This document shows positions 34,427 to 42,927 of a stretch of DNA of 64,000 nt, in pieces. The notes beneath the pieces are model-generated. The model saw only the letters and a program-made list of their open reading frames with translations. It did no database searches and was not told the DNA's origin. The stretch covers positions 362,888-426,887 of the forward strand of contig FOZF01000003.1 of the NCBI GenBank assembly GCA_900113425.1. Reading direction: 5' to 3'. How positions within the stretch are numbered: the first letter of the stretch is position 1; the number at the start of each line of letters is the position of its first letter. Source of the DNA: Stenotrophomonas maltophilia. Its GTDB lineage: Bacteria > Pseudomonadota > Gammaproteobacteria > Xanthomonadales > Xanthomonadaceae. A program made the translations under genes and the position numbers.

Positions 34427-35452
34427 TCACACCGCAGGCAGCGTCGCCATGTCCCAGCGCGGGGTCACGTCAACGTTCGGCGGGTTGTGCTGCCCGGCCT
34501 GCAGGCGCAGGGCGCCGGCGAAAGCGATCATCGCGCCGTTGTCGGTGCACAGCGCCGGCCGCGGGAAGCAGGCACGCCCCCCGAGGCGTTCGGCCATCTG
34601 CTGCAGGCGTGCACGCAGCCGCGTATTCGCCCCGACACCGCCGGCCACCACGATCACATTGGTGCCGGCCGCTTCCAGCGCGCGTTCGCACTTGATCGAC
34701 AGGGTCTCGACCACCGCATCCTCGAAACCGCGCGCGATGTCGGCGCGGGTCTGGTCGCTCTGGTCGCTGTCACGCCAGGCCATCAGGACCTGGGTCTTCA
34801 GGCCGGAGAAGCTGAAATCCAGCCCCGGGCGATCGGTCATCGGCCGCGCGAACCGGTAGGCCCCCGGAGTGCCCTGTTCGGCCAGCTTGGCCAGCTGCGG
34901 GCCGCCGGGATAGGGCAGCCCCATCAGTTTGGCGGTCTTGTCGAAGGCTTCGCCGGCCGCATCGTCCAGGGTCTCGCCCAGCAGGCGGTAGCGGCCGATG
35001 GCATCGACCGCTACCAGCTGGGTGTGGCCACCGGACACCAGCAGGGCCACGAACGGGGCCTGCGGCGGATCGTCCTCCATCAAGGGCGCCAGCAGGTGCC
35101 CTTCCATGTGGTGCACGCCCACGGCCGGCACCTCCAGGGCCCAGGCCAGGGCACGGGCCACCCCGGCACCGACCAGCAGCGCACCGACCAGCCCGGGGCC
35201 AGCGGTGTAGGCCACGCCATCGATGTCGTCCACGCCCAGGCCGGCCTCGGCCAGGGTCTGCCGGACCAGCGGCAGCAGCTTGCGCACGTGGTCACGGCTG
35301 GCCAGCTCGGGCACCACACCACCGTACTCGGCGTGCAGGGCGATCTGGCTGTAGACCGCATGGGCGCGCAGGGCCGCGCTGCCGGTCAGGTCGGTGTCGT
35401 ACACCGCCACGCCGGTCTCATCACAGGAAGATTCGATGCCAAGGACTCGCAT
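34427..35452 (-). CDS. tsaD: tRNA N6-adenosine threonylcarbamoyltransferase
   Basis: 341-residue enzyme that transfers the threonylcarbamoyl group to A37 of ANN-decoding tRNAs, working with TsaB and TsaE. Diagnostic stretches: [20 protein letters not shown] at the N-terminus, the metal motif [10 protein letters not shown] (His about residues 111 and 115), [34 protein letters not shown] and [17 protein letters not shown]. Essential in most bacteria. Divergently transcribed from rpsU, the same arrangement as in E. coli. Confidence 0.96.
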   Translation of the reverse strand: MRVLGIESSCDETGVAVYDTDLTGSAALRAHAVYSQIALHAEYGGVVPELASRDHVRKLLPLVRQTLAEAGLGVDDIDGVAYTAGPGLVGALLVGAGVARALAWALEVPAVGVHHMEGHLLAPLMEDDPPQAPFVALLVSGGHTQLVAVDAIGRYRLLGETLDDAAGEAFDKTAKLMGLPYPGGPQLAKLAEQGTPGAYRFARPMTDRPGLDFSFSGLKTQVLMAWRDSDQSDQTRADIARGFEDAVVETLSIKCERALEAAGTNVIVVAGGVGANTRLRARLQQMAERLGGRACFPRPALCTDNGAMIAFAGALRLQAGQHNPPNVDVTPRWDMATLPAV

Positions 35453-35543
35453 GCCTGTTATTATGACGCCCCTGCCGCCCCCTCGGGGTGACGTGCAGAT
35501 CCCACTGCATCCGTATCGCTGGCCCGCATTCAGGCTTGCGCGC

Positions 35544-35571
35544 TTGCAGTTTGTTGATTCGCCGCTATAAT
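35544..35571 (+). promoter_or_regulatory. rpsU promoter
   Basis: TTGCAG (35544-35549) and a consensus TATAAT (35566-35571) with a 16-base spacer, giving a predicted transcript start near 35578. It is one of the best-looking sigma70 promoters in the window, fitting a ribosomal protein gene. Confidence 0.8.
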
Positions 35572-35579
35572 GTGCGGCT

Positions 35580-35602
35580 CGCCGGGCGTGACCCGGTTCT
35601 AC
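35580..35602 (-). repeat. SMAG-like palindrome in the rpsU 5' untranslated region
   Basis: A slightly diverged SMAG palindrome (CGCCGGGCGTGACCCGG then TTCTAC, GTAG head on the minus strand) lies just after the predicted rpsU transcript start and nine bases before the GGAG ribosome site, so the mRNA would begin with a GC-rich hairpin. Confidence 0.65.
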
Positions 35603-35619
35603 TGTGTCCCGGAGATTCC

Positions 35620-35835
35620 ATGCCCAGCGTCAAAGTCCGCGAGAACGAGCCCTTCGAGTTTGCTCTTCGCCGCTTCAAGCGCACTTGCGAAAAGGCCGGT
35701 GTGCTGGCCGAAACCCGCAAGCGCGAGTTCTACGAAAAGCCGACCCAGGAGCGCAAGCGCAAGGCCGCCGCTGCTGTGAAGCGTCAGCTGCGCCGCTCGT
35801 CGCGCGACGTCACCAAGCGTCAGCGCCTGTACTGA
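35620..35835 (+). CDS. rpsU: 30S ribosomal protein S21
   Basis: 71-residue small-subunit protein, highly basic, starting [20 protein letters not shown] and continuing [20 protein letters not shown], with the Lys/Arg-rich tail ending RQRLY, which is typical of proteobacterial S21. It binds 16S rRNA near the anti-Shine-Dalgarno end and helps translation initiation. Start ATG 35620 is nine bases after a GGAG ribosome site; a longer in-frame opening upstream crosses the promoter and is not used. First gene of a plus-strand unit with yqeY. Confidence 0.97.
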
Positions 35836-35968
35836 TCGGACGCATCTTCATTGCGGCGGGTTCGTCCTTCCGCGGTGAAGCCGAAGCCGGCACGCGCGAG
35901 CGTCGCCGGCTTTTTGCGTTTCCGGGCCCGGGCAACCGCCCTGCCCCACTACCACCACGAGGTCTCCC

Positions 35969-36415
35969 ATGAGCATGAAGCAGCAGCTCACCGATGACAT
36001 GAAGGCCGCCATGAAGGCGGGCGAGAAGGACAAGCTGGGCGTGATCCGCCTGATCAACGCCGCGATCAAGCAGAAGGAAGTGGACGAGCGCATCGAGCTC
36101 GACGACACCGCCGTGATCGCCGTGCTGGACAAGATGGTCAAGCAGCGCAAGGACTCGGTCAGCCAGTACGAAGCGGCCAACCGTGAAGACCTGGCCGCGA
36201 TCGAGCGTGCCGAGATCGTGGTCATCGAGGCCTACCTGCCCGCCAAGATGGGTGAGGCCGAGATCGCCGCTGCCATCCAGGCCGCCATCGCCGAGACCGG
36301 TGCCACCGGCCCGGCCGACATGGGCAAGCTGATGGGGGCCTTGAAGCCCAGGCTCGCCGGTCAGGCCGACATGGGCGTGGTGTCCAAGCTGGTCAAGCAG
36401 GCCCTGGCTGGCTGA
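35969..36415 (+). CDS. GatB/YqeY-domain protein
   Basis: 148 residues, the full YqeY domain: MKQQLTDDMKAAMKAGEKDK, LGVIRLINAAIKQKEVDERI, MVKQRKDSVSQYEAANREDL, EAYLPAKMGEAEIAAAI and DMGKLMGALKPRLAGQADMG. This domain resembles the tRNA-binding tail of the GatB amidotransferase subunit, and a role in tRNA or aminoacylation quality has been proposed, but none is proved. A GAGGTCTCCC ribosome-site region lies upstream. It is regularly found between rpsU and dnaG in bacteria, as here. Confidence 0.93.
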   Translation: MSMKQQLTDDMKAAMKAGEKDKLGVIRLINAAIKQKEVDERIELDDTAVIAVLDKMVKQRKDSVSQYEAANREDLAAIERAEIVVIEAYLPAKMGEAEIAAAIQAAIAETGATGPADMGKLMGALKPRLAGQADMGVVSKLVKQALAG

Positions 36416-36439
36416 TCCGCCGCCGCTCCTGCCGGACAC

Positions 36440-36467
36440 GACAAGGCCCGCTTCACGCGGGCCTTGT
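36440..36467. terminator. Bidirectional terminator-like hairpin between yqeY and a convergent gene
   Basis: Stem GACAAGGCCCGC/GCGGGCCTTGTC-type with a four-base loop at 36440-36467. T-runs are short on both strands, so it is a weaker intrinsic terminator that could serve either convergent gene. Confidence 0.55.
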
Positions 36468-36493
36468 CATTGCTGCAGCTGCCAGGCCAGCGC

Positions 36494-37432
36494 TTACACC
36501 TGGCGGCAGTTGCGCAGGGTCATGGAACTGCCTTCCACCGCGCTGACCTCGCCTTCCAGCTTCGCCCAGTCGCGTTCGCGCAGCATGGCGAAGTTGGCCG
36601 CCTGGTCCGGAGCGAATTCGCAACGGATGGTGTAGTTGTTGTTGTTGAAGGTGTCGTTCTGGCGGATCCGCAACAGGCCACGGGTCGGCGTCACCAGGTA
36701 GTTGATCGATCCGACCTCACCCGGACGGCTGGAGTAGCTGCTCGAATTGACCGTGTAGATCTGGCCGTCGATCCGGTAGCGGCGACCGATGTACTTCGCA
36801 TACACCGGCAGGAAGGTGGCCGAGCGGTCGCCCAGGTCTTCCTTGTTGGTGGTGGTGCCCAGCAGCAGGTCCTTGAAGCTGCCCGCGGCGTTGTAGGCCG
36901 CCATCGTATCGCGCACCTCCTTGCCCATCTTCTTGGACAGGTCCGGCGCGGTCACGTCCTCCACCGCGGAAGTCGGGTACTGCGCGCGCGCAGCGGCGGC
37001 CAGCGCGTCCCCCTGGCTGCCACCCTTGAGCTTGTCCAGCATGTCGCACATCGACTTGCGGGCATCCTCCTGGGCGATGGTCTGGCCGCGGGCCAGCTTG
37101 GTGGCCAGGGTGACCCGGCCGCTGCGGTCAGCGGTGCCGATCAGCACCAGCGGCGTGCGCAGGCCCTTGGTCTGGATCAGGTACTGGTTGCCGGTATCGC
37201 CCTCCACCAGCTGGCCGCCCACTTCGAACTGGTCATCGGCACCGATCTTGCGCAGCTGGTCCAGTGCACTCTGCACCTTCAGACCGGGCACCGTCAGGTC
37301 GGCCATGTACATCGCGCCATTGCGCGGATCCCCTACCGTCTTGAAGGCCTTTTCGCAGGCCGTGGACGCCGCAGCGGCCGAACCGCTCGCCGCCAGCAGC
37401 AACACCATCGTGGTGCAGACCATCCCTTTCAT
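36494..37432 (-). CDS. Secreted protein of unknown function, 312 residues
   Basis: Signal peptide MKGMVCTTMVLLLAASGSAAAA then a mature protein starting STACEKAFKTVGDPRN. No family is recognised. The mature part includes TPLVLIGTADRSGRVTLATK, a helical stretch EDARKSMCDMLDKLKGGSQG, the tyrosine-rich RRYRIDGQIYTVNSSSYSSR, and ends with a Cys-containing RNCRQV. Several Cys suggest periplasmic disulfides. The gene is on the strand opposite to rpsU, yqeY, YihY and dnaG, splitting that group. Composition matches its neighbours. Confidence 0.7.
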   Translation of the reverse strand: MKGMVCTTMVLLLAASGSAAAASTACEKAFKTVGDPRNGAMYMADLTVPGLKVQSALDQLRKIGADDQFEVGGQLVEGDTGNQYLIQTKGLRTPLVLIGTADRSGRVTLATKLARGQTIAQEDARKSMCDMLDKLKGGSQGDALAAAARAQYPTSAVEDVTAPDLSKKMGKEVRDTMAAYNAAGSFKDLLLGTTTNKEDLGDRSATFLPVYAKYIGRRYRIDGQIYTVNSSSYSSRPGEVGSINYLVTPTRGLLRIRQNDTFNNNNYTIRCEFAPDQAANFAMLRERDWAKLEGEVSAVEGSSMTLRNCRQV

Positions 37433-37644
37433 AACGCGTCCTTTTGCAGAGAAGTTGGATTGTCGTGGCCCCGCACACCGGCAGTGGGCCCGGATACCGC
37501 GGCGGCAACCCCAGCGCGCCCTCGGTCCGGGCAGAAGGATAACGCGGACTTCGCTGCAATCCGCGACCGCGCTGCCACTTCACCTGCCCCAACGCCGGCA
37601 TCTGCTAGAAAAGGAAGCCTGTACCGCTCCAGCCGACGCCGTAG

Positions 37645-38571
37645 ATGCCGCATCCCCGCACCTTCCTGCCCCTCGTCCGATCGCGCCTGGAGAAGCTGCA
37701 GGACAGCTTCCCGATGGCCGTGGCCAAGCGCTTCGTCGAAATCGACGTCCTGACCCAGGCCGCATCGGTTTCGTTCTATTCCCTGCTGTCGATGGCGCCG
37801 TTGCTGGTGCTGCTGCTGTGGCTGACCGCCTCGCTGTACCCGCCCGCGCAGCAGGCACTGATCAGCCAGATCGGCTCGGTGGCCGGCAGCAGCGTGGCCA
37901 GCGTGGCCGATACCGTGCTGCACAACGCCAACAGCCAGCCGAGCATGGGCTCGCTGGCCGGGTTGTGGAGCACCCTGCTGCTGTTCGTCGGCGCCACCGC
38001 CGTGTTCGCACAGCTGCAGAACGCGCTCAACCGCATCTTCCATACCAGCGGCCAACGCCTGGAAGGCATCCAGGCCTGGCTGCGCAAGCGCGTGTTCTCC
38101 TTCGGCGTGGTGCTGGCGCTGGGCTTCCTGCTGATCCTGTCGATGACCGCCACCACTGCCCTGCAGGTGGTATTCGCGCAGCTGCCATCGGTGTTGCCGG
38201 CCATCGGTTACGTGACCACGCTGCTGCTGTACACGCTGGCCTTCGCCTTCCTCTACCACTATCTGCCCGACCGTCGCGTGGCCTGGCGCCAGGCCTTCAT
38301 CGGCGGGGCCATCACCTCGCTCCTGTTCGCCCTGGGGCGCTACGGCATCGGCGTCTACATCGCCACCGTGGCACCCGGCAGTGCCTATGGTTCGATGGGC
38401 GCCCTGGTGATCGCGCTGGTCTGGATCTACTACGCTACCGCGGTGTTCTTCGTCGGCGCCCTGATGACCGCGGTGATCGACGAGCGCCTGAATGCCCGGG
38501 CGCAGCGGGCGGCCGCCAGCGCCGGCGGCAGCAGCGAACAACAGGCCGGCCCGACCATCGCCAGCGAGTAA
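37645..38571 (+). CDS. YihY/virulence factor BrkB family membrane protein
   Basis: 308-residue inner-membrane protein with about six helices. Family features are FVEIDVLTQAASVSFYSLLS with the MAPLLVLLLWL helix, GATAVFAQLQNALNRIF, RKRVFSFGVVLALGFLLILS, and the late YHYLPDRRVAWRQAFIGG segment followed by GSAYGSMGALVIALVWIYYA. The family was once labelled ribonuclease BN, but that name was an error for this protein; its function is unknown. An ATG at 37645 is the start. It lies 60 bases before dnaG on the same strand. Confidence 0.88.
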   Translation: MPHPRTFLPLVRSRLEKLQDSFPMAVAKRFVEIDVLTQAASVSFYSLLSMAPLLVLLLWLTASLYPPAQQALISQIGSVAGSSVASVADTVLHNANSQPSMGSLAGLWSTLLLFVGATAVFAQLQNALNRIFHTSGQRLEGIQAWLRKRVFSFGVVLALGFLLILSMTATTALQVVFAQLPSVLPAIGYVTTLLLYTLAFAFLYHYLPDRRVAWRQAFIGGAITSLLFALGRYGIGVYIATVAPGSAYGSMGALVIALVWIYYATAVFFVGALMTAVIDERLNARAQRAAASAGGSSEQQAGPTIASE

Positions 38572-38631
38572 ACTAGGGGGACCTGCCGCCCCTGCTGCGC
38601 GCCCCGGCGGCCGCGCCCTGCCCTGTTGCCC

Positions 38632-40371
38632 ATGGCCCGTATCCCCGACGCTTTCATCGACGACCTGCTGGCCCGCACCGACATCGTCGAGGTGGTGGGC
38701 AGCCGTGTGCCGTTGAAGCGACAGGGCAAGGAGTACGCGGCACGCTGCCCGTTCCATGACGAGCGCTCGGCCTCGTTCACCGTCTCGCCGACCAAGCAGT
38801 TCTACCACTGCTTCGGCTGCGGCGCGCACGGCACCGCGATCAGCTTCCTGATGAACTACGACCGCCTCGAGTTCCTCGACGCGGTGGATGAGCTGGCCAA
38901 GCGCGCCGGCATGGACGTGCCGCGCAGCGAGAACCCGCGCAGCGCCCAGCAGCAGGACGACAGCCGCGAGCTCTATTCGGCACTGGATGCGGCGGCGCGC
39001 TTCTTCCAGAAGAACCTGGAGGGCAGCGACAAGGCCCGCGCCTACCTTGACGGCCGTGGCGTGGACGAACAGAACCGCGCCCGCTTCCAGATCGGCTATG
39101 CGCCCGACGGCTACAGCGGCCTGCGCGATGCGCTGGGCAAGGACGAGCGGCGGATGAAGCTGCTCGACCGTGCCGGCCTGTTCTCCAAGAACGACCGGGG
39201 GCACGTCTACGACAAGTTCCGCGACCGGGTGATGTTCCCGATCTTCGACCGCCGTGGGCGGGTGATCGCCTTCGGTGGCCGGGTGTTCGAGAAGGACGAC
39301 GGTCCCAAGTACCTCAATTCGCCCGAGACCGCGCTGTTCCACAAGGGCCGCGAACTGTACGGCCTGTGGCAGGTGCGCCAGGCGAACCAGAAGATCGAGC
39401 GGCTGATCGTGGTCGAGGGCTACATGGACGTGGTCTCGCTGTTCCAGTTCGGCGTCACCCAGGCGGTGGCGACGCTGGGCACCGCGACCACGCCCGACCA
39501 TGCCGAGCTGCTGTTCCGCAACGCACCGGACGTGTTCTTCTGCTTCGATGGCGATGCCGCCGGCCGCCGTGCCGGCTGGAAGGCGCTGGAGTCGGTGCTG
39601 CCGCGCATGAAGGACGGCCGCCAGGCCTTCTTCCTGTTCCTGCCCGACGGCGAGGACCCGGACACCATCGTGCGCAAGGAGGGCGCTGAGGCCTTCAACG
39701 AGCGCCTGAAGCAGGCCACGCCGCTGTCGCAGTTCTTCTTCGACGAGCTGACCCGCGAGATCAACATGGGCACGCTGGACGGCCGGGCACGCCTGGCCGA
39801 GCGTGCCAGACCGATGCTGGCGCAGATTCCCGATGGCGCGTTCGGTGACCTGATGAAGCAGCAGCTGGCGCAGCTGACCGGGCTCGGTGCGGCCACGCAG
39901 AATACCCGCACGGCGATGCCGCAGCGCCCTCCGGCACGGTCGATCCAGCCGGTGGCCAAGCGCAGCCTGGTGCGGGGTGCGATCGCCGTGCTGCTGCAGC
40001 AGCCGTCGCTGGCGCTGACCCTGGGCGGCAAGCATCACTTCCAGGGCCTGCGCCTGCCGGGTGTGGAGCTGCTGCTGGAGCTGCTGGCGCTGGTCGAACA
40101 GCGTCCCGATATCAGCACCGGCGCACTGCTGGAGCATTTCGACGGGCGTGAGGAACAGGCCTCGCTGCACACGCTGGCCGCCCAGACCCTGCCCGGCAAC
40201 GAAGCGATCTGGACCCAGGAACTGCACGACGCCGTGGCCCAGCTGGAAAAACAGCTGTTGCAGCAACGTCTGGAAGAGCTGTTGGCAAAGCAGCGGCAGC
40301 AGGGACTGGACGATACTGACAAGTACGAGCTGCGCGAGCTGCTGAAGGCCCGCGCCAGCCTGGGCCGGTAG
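38632..40371 (+). CDS. dnaG: DNA primase
   Basis: 579-residue primase that makes RNA primers at the replication fork with DnaB. The N-terminal CHC2 zinc finger has ligands in ARCPFHDE and FYHCFGCGAHG. The TOPRIM core has the VVEGYMDVVSLFQFGV acidic motif with PDVFFCFDGDAAGRRAGWKA. The C-terminal DnaB-binding helical domain ends LLKARASLGR. Start ATG 38632; a TTG six bases earlier is less likely. It is followed after 27 bases by an unrelated phosphatase-like gene, not by rpoD. Confidence 0.97.
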   Translation: MARIPDAFIDDLLARTDIVEVVGSRVPLKRQGKEYAARCPFHDERSASFTVSPTKQFYHCFGCGAHGTAISFLMNYDRLEFLDAVDELAKRAGMDVPRSENPRSAQQQDDSRELYSALDAAARFFQKNLEGSDKARAYLDGRGVDEQNRARFQIGYAPDGYSGLRDALGKDERRMKLLDRAGLFSKNDRGHVYDKFRDRVMFPIFDRRGRVIAFGGRVFEKDDGPKYLNSPETALFHKGRELYGLWQVRQANQKIERLIVVEGYMDVVSLFQFGVTQAVATLGTATTPDHAELLFRNAPDVFFCFDGDAAGRRAGWKALESVLPRMKDGRQAFFLFLPDGEDPDTIVRKEGAEAFNERLKQATPLSQFFFDELTREINMGTLDGRARLAERARPMLAQIPDGAFGDLMKQQLAQLTGLGAATQNTRTAMPQRPPARSIQPVAKRSLVRGAIAVLLQQPSLALTLGGKHHFQGLRLPGVELLLELLALVEQRPDISTGALLEHFDGREEQASLHTLAAQTLPGNEAIWTQELHDAVAQLEKQLLQQRLEELLAKQRQQGLDDTDKYELRELLKARASLGR

Positions 40372-40398
40372 CGGCGAAACGTTTTCACGGAGAGGACC

Positions 40399-40899
40399 AT
40401 GCTGCTGCGCCTGACCTGCCTGCTGTTGTTGTCGCTCTGCCTGCCGCTGGCGGCCTTGGCCGCAGATGCCCCGCTCAATGAAGTCCGCCCCGGCCTGTAC
40501 GCCGGCGGCCAGCCCAGTGCCGCACACCTGCGCGAACTGGCCGCGCGAGGCGTGCGCACCGTGATCGACCTGCGCCAGCCCGACGAGGACCGTGGTTTCG
40601 ATGAAACCCGCGCGGTCGAATCGCTGGGCCTGCGCTATGTGCGCATCCCGGTGGCCGGCGCCGAGGGCCTGGATGCGGCCAACGTGCGCGCCGTGCACCA
40701 GGCCCTGCAGCAGAGCCAGGGGCCGGTGCTGCTGCACTGCGCGTCCGGAAACCGCGCCGGTGCCGTGCTCGGCCTGGTCAATGCACGCTACGAACATGCC
40801 AACCCGGAACAGGCCCTTCAGCTGGGCCAGCGCGCCGGCCTGAAGTCGCTGGAAGCCGCCACCCGCCAGCGTCTGGCCACACCGGTCACCTCGCCCTGA
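40399..40899 (+). CDS. Periplasmic phosphatase-like protein (DUF442/BLH type)
   Basis: 166 residues: signal peptide (LSLCLPLAALAADAP) then a cysteine-phosphatase fold. LYAGGQPSAAHLRELAARGV and VRTVIDLRQPDEDRG open the domain, and the active loop is LLHCASGNRAGAVLGL, with C114 and R119. This C-x4-R loop is that of the beta-lactamase-hydrolase-like (BLH, DUF442) phosphatases rather than the C-x5-R loop of classical tyrosine phosphatases. An AGAGGA ribosome site precedes the ATG. Substrate unknown; being exported is unusual enough to note. Probably co-transcribed with the downstream transporter (28 bases apart). Confidence 0.8.
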   Translation: MLLRLTCLLLLSLCLPLAALAADAPLNEVRPGLYAGGQPSAAHLRELAARGVRTVIDLRQPDEDRGFDETRAVESLGLRYVRIPVAGAEGLDAANVRAVHQALQQSQGPVLLHCASGNRAGAVLGLVNARYEHANPEQALQLGQRAGLKSLEAATRQRLATPVTSP

Positions 40900-40927
40900 A
40901 CCCTCCGCACCAAGGAGTCTGCCCCCC

Positions 40928-41899
40928 ATGACCCGCTGGTGGTCGCGCCTGCGACCGGACAACTTCACCTTGGCCCTGCTGTGCACGGTCGGCCTGGCGT
41001 CGCTGCTGCCGATGAAGGGCGCCGCCGCCATCGTCCTGGACGATGTCACCACCGTCGCCATCGCCGCACTGTTCTTCCTGCACGGGGCGCGCCTGCCGCG
41101 CGAATCGATCATCGGCGGCATGCTGCACTGGCGCCTGCATCTGACCATCCTCGCCTGCACCTTCCTGCTGTTCCCGATGCTGGGCCTGATGTTCAAGCCG
41201 CTGTCGGGCTGGCTGTTGACCCCGGAGTTGTACCTGGGCGTGCTGTTCCTGTGCACCCTGCCCTCCACCGTGCAGTCGTCCATCGCCTTCACCTCGATGG
41301 CGCGCGGCAATGTGCCGGCGGCCGTCTGCAGCGCATCGCTGTCGAGCATCCTAGGCGTGTTCCTCACGCCGCTGCTGTTGACCGCGCTGGCCGGCACCTC
41401 CGGCGGTGTGCATGATCCGCTGCATGCGATCGGCGGCATCATGCTGCAGCTGCTGGTGCCGTTCGTGGCCGGCCACCTGCTGCGCCCGTGGATCGCCGGC
41501 TGGGTCGAGAAGCAGCGCGCGCTGCTGCGCTACACCGACCAGGCCACCATCCTGCTGGTCGTGTATTCGGCGTTCGGCGAAGCTGTCACCGAAGGGCTCT
41601 GGAGCAAGACCCCCATGCTGTCGCTGCTGGCGGTGGCCGTGGTAGCCGCCGTCCTGCTCGGTATCGCCATGCCGCTGATCACCTTCATCGCCCGTCGCCT
41701 GCACTTCAACCGCGAGGACGAGATCGCCATCGTGTTCTGCGGCTCGAAGAAGAGCCTGGCCACGGGTGTACCGATCGCAAAGGTGCTGTTCGCCGGCGGC
41801 AGCCTCGGTGCCATCGTGCTGCCGGTGATGATCTATCACCAGATCCAGCTGATCGTCTGTGGTGTGATCGCGCAGCGGTATGCCAGGCGCGCACCCTGA
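40928..41899 (+). CDS. Bile acid:sodium symporter family transporter (YfeH-like)
   Basis: 323-residue inner-membrane protein with nine to ten hydrophobic helices, of the SBF-like/YfeH group. Visible conserved parts: LDDVTTVAIAALFFLHGARL, LYLGVLFLCTLPSTVQSSIA with FTSMARGNVPAAVCSASLSS crossing helix 4, and FCGSKKSLATGVPIAKVLFA near the end, the second discontinuous helix. Members move organic anions with sodium; the substrate here is unknown. AAGGAG upstream supports ATG 40928. Confidence 0.87.
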   Translation: MTRWWSRLRPDNFTLALLCTVGLASLLPMKGAAAIVLDDVTTVAIAALFFLHGARLPRESIIGGMLHWRLHLTILACTFLLFPMLGLMFKPLSGWLLTPELYLGVLFLCTLPSTVQSSIAFTSMARGNVPAAVCSASLSSILGVFLTPLLLTALAGTSGGVHDPLHAIGGIMLQLLVPFVAGHLLRPWIAGWVEKQRALLRYTDQATILLVVYSAFGEAVTEGLWSKTPMLSLLAVAVVAAVLLGIAMPLITFIARRLHFNREDEIAIVFCGSKKSLATGVPIAKVLFAGGSLGAIVLPVMIYHQIQLIVCGVIAQRYARRAP

Positions 41900-41917
41900 C
41901 AGGGCGCGCGGGGTAAA

Positions 41918-41966
41918 CCGTCCACGCATGGCGTGAACCCGCAGTAGATCCACGCCATGCGTGGAT
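41918..41966. repeat. Inverted GTAG-headed palindromes, TCCACGC variant
   Basis: GTAGATCCACGCCATGCGTGGAT (head at 41944) with an imperfect inverted partner ACCGTCCACGCATGGCGTG at 41918-41936. It has the architecture of SMAG elements (GTAG head plus palindrome) with a different arm sequence, and lies between convergent genes. Confidence 0.7.
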
Positions 41967-41979
41967 GATCTGCCTGACG

Positions 41980-42786
41980 CTACGGATCAACCAGCGTGCC
42001 AACACTCAGCTGCGGCATCCACACCCACAGGTCGTATTCGCGGCTGGCATGGGTGTTGACCTCCGGCTCACGGGCTGGCCGTTCGAGCAGGGCCAACGCC
42101 TTGCAGCGGTCCGTGCATCCCCAGAAGTGGCCGCGCAACGCTTCCAGCCGCACGCTGTAGACATCCAGGTCGCGCAGTGCCGATGCCATCGGCTGGGTCT
42201 GCATTTCCGGGGGAGCGTCGACCGGGCGCTGCAGCATGGCGTGGACATTGCCGGTCAGCACGACCATGCGTGTACCACCGGGCAGGCGCCGGTACAGGCG
42301 CCGCAGTTCGGCGGCCATGCAGTCATCGCGGGCCTGGCTGCTGCCGTCACTGTGGTTGACGTCGTAGCCGACCACCTCGATCGCGCGGCCCTGCGCCTTC
42401 AGCACACGCAGGCCTTCGATCATCGCCAGCATGTCGCGGCTGCGGCGACCATCATGCTGGTCGTCGCGCACGGTCCAGAACGCGCGGCCGTGCAGGTGCT
42501 GGCGCACCGCGGCCCCGCCATCGGAAGCCAGGTAATCGCGTAGCGTGGGGTTCTCGGCGCGCGGCAGTTCCAGCGCCAGCAGGACCGGGCCGTTGCGGCT
42601 GTAGTCGTCCACCAGTTGGTGCACCAGCACCGGCGTCTCACGCGTGCCATGGAATTCGCCCAGTACCAGCAGGCGGTGATCACCGGCGTGCTGGCGGATC
42701 TGCGCGACGGTGTCGTCGGCATGCGCACTGAAGGCCATGCCCAGCGCCAGTAGCAGCGCGGTGGTCCAGCGGAAAATCGAATGCAT
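41980..42786 (-). CDS. ChaN-like (Tiki/TraB superfamily) periplasmic protein
   Basis: 268 residues with a signal peptide (LLLALGMAFSAHA). The ChaN/Tiki signature motifs are present: LLVLGEFHGTRETPVLVHQL near residue 40-60, LLALELPRAENPTLRDYL, and MVVLTGNVHAMLQRP near residue 200. E. coli and Campylobacter ChaN bind haem and are iron-regulated; related folds are metalloproteases. No lipobox is seen, unlike many ChaN proteins, so it is probably soluble in the periplasm. Substrate or ligand unknown. Confidence 0.75.
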   Translation of the reverse strand: MHSIFRWTTALLLALGMAFSAHADDTVAQIRQHAGDHRLLVLGEFHGTRETPVLVHQLVDDYSRNGPVLLALELPRAENPTLRDYLASDGGAAVRQHLHGRAFWTVRDDQHDGRRSRDMLAMIEGLRVLKAQGRAIEVVGYDVNHSDGSSQARDDCMAAELRRLYRRLPGGTRMVVLTGNVHAMLQRPVDAPPEMQTQPMASALRDLDVYSVRLEALRGHFWGCTDRCKALALLERPAREPEVNTHASREYDLWVWMPQLSVGTLVDP

Positions 42787-42850
42787 CCCTGCTCGCTCCT
42801 TTCCTTGGGGTCAGGAACAGCAATGGCGACGCCGCTGGAAGAGATCAAGT

Positions 42851-42917
42851 GTAGAGCCGAGCCCACGCTCGGCTGCTCTTCCAACCACCCCTCAGCCGAG
42901 CATGGGCTCGGCTCTAC
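42851..42917. repeat. Inverted SMAG pair, GTAGAGCCGAGC variant
   Basis: Plus-oriented copy at 42851-42874 and minus-oriented copy at 42894-42917, both with the GAGCCGAGC arm variant, in the gap between the ChaN-like gene start and the cyoE stop (11 bases from it). Confidence 0.9.
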
Positions 42918-42927
42918 AGGTGGCGCC

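Noticed and set aside
37429..41442. 1337-codon open frame on the minus strand across YihY, dnaG, the phosphatase-like gene and the transporter
   Set aside because: Antisense frame to four recognised plus-strand genes. It has Gln/His/Ala-rich low-complexity translation and no ribosome site or domain.
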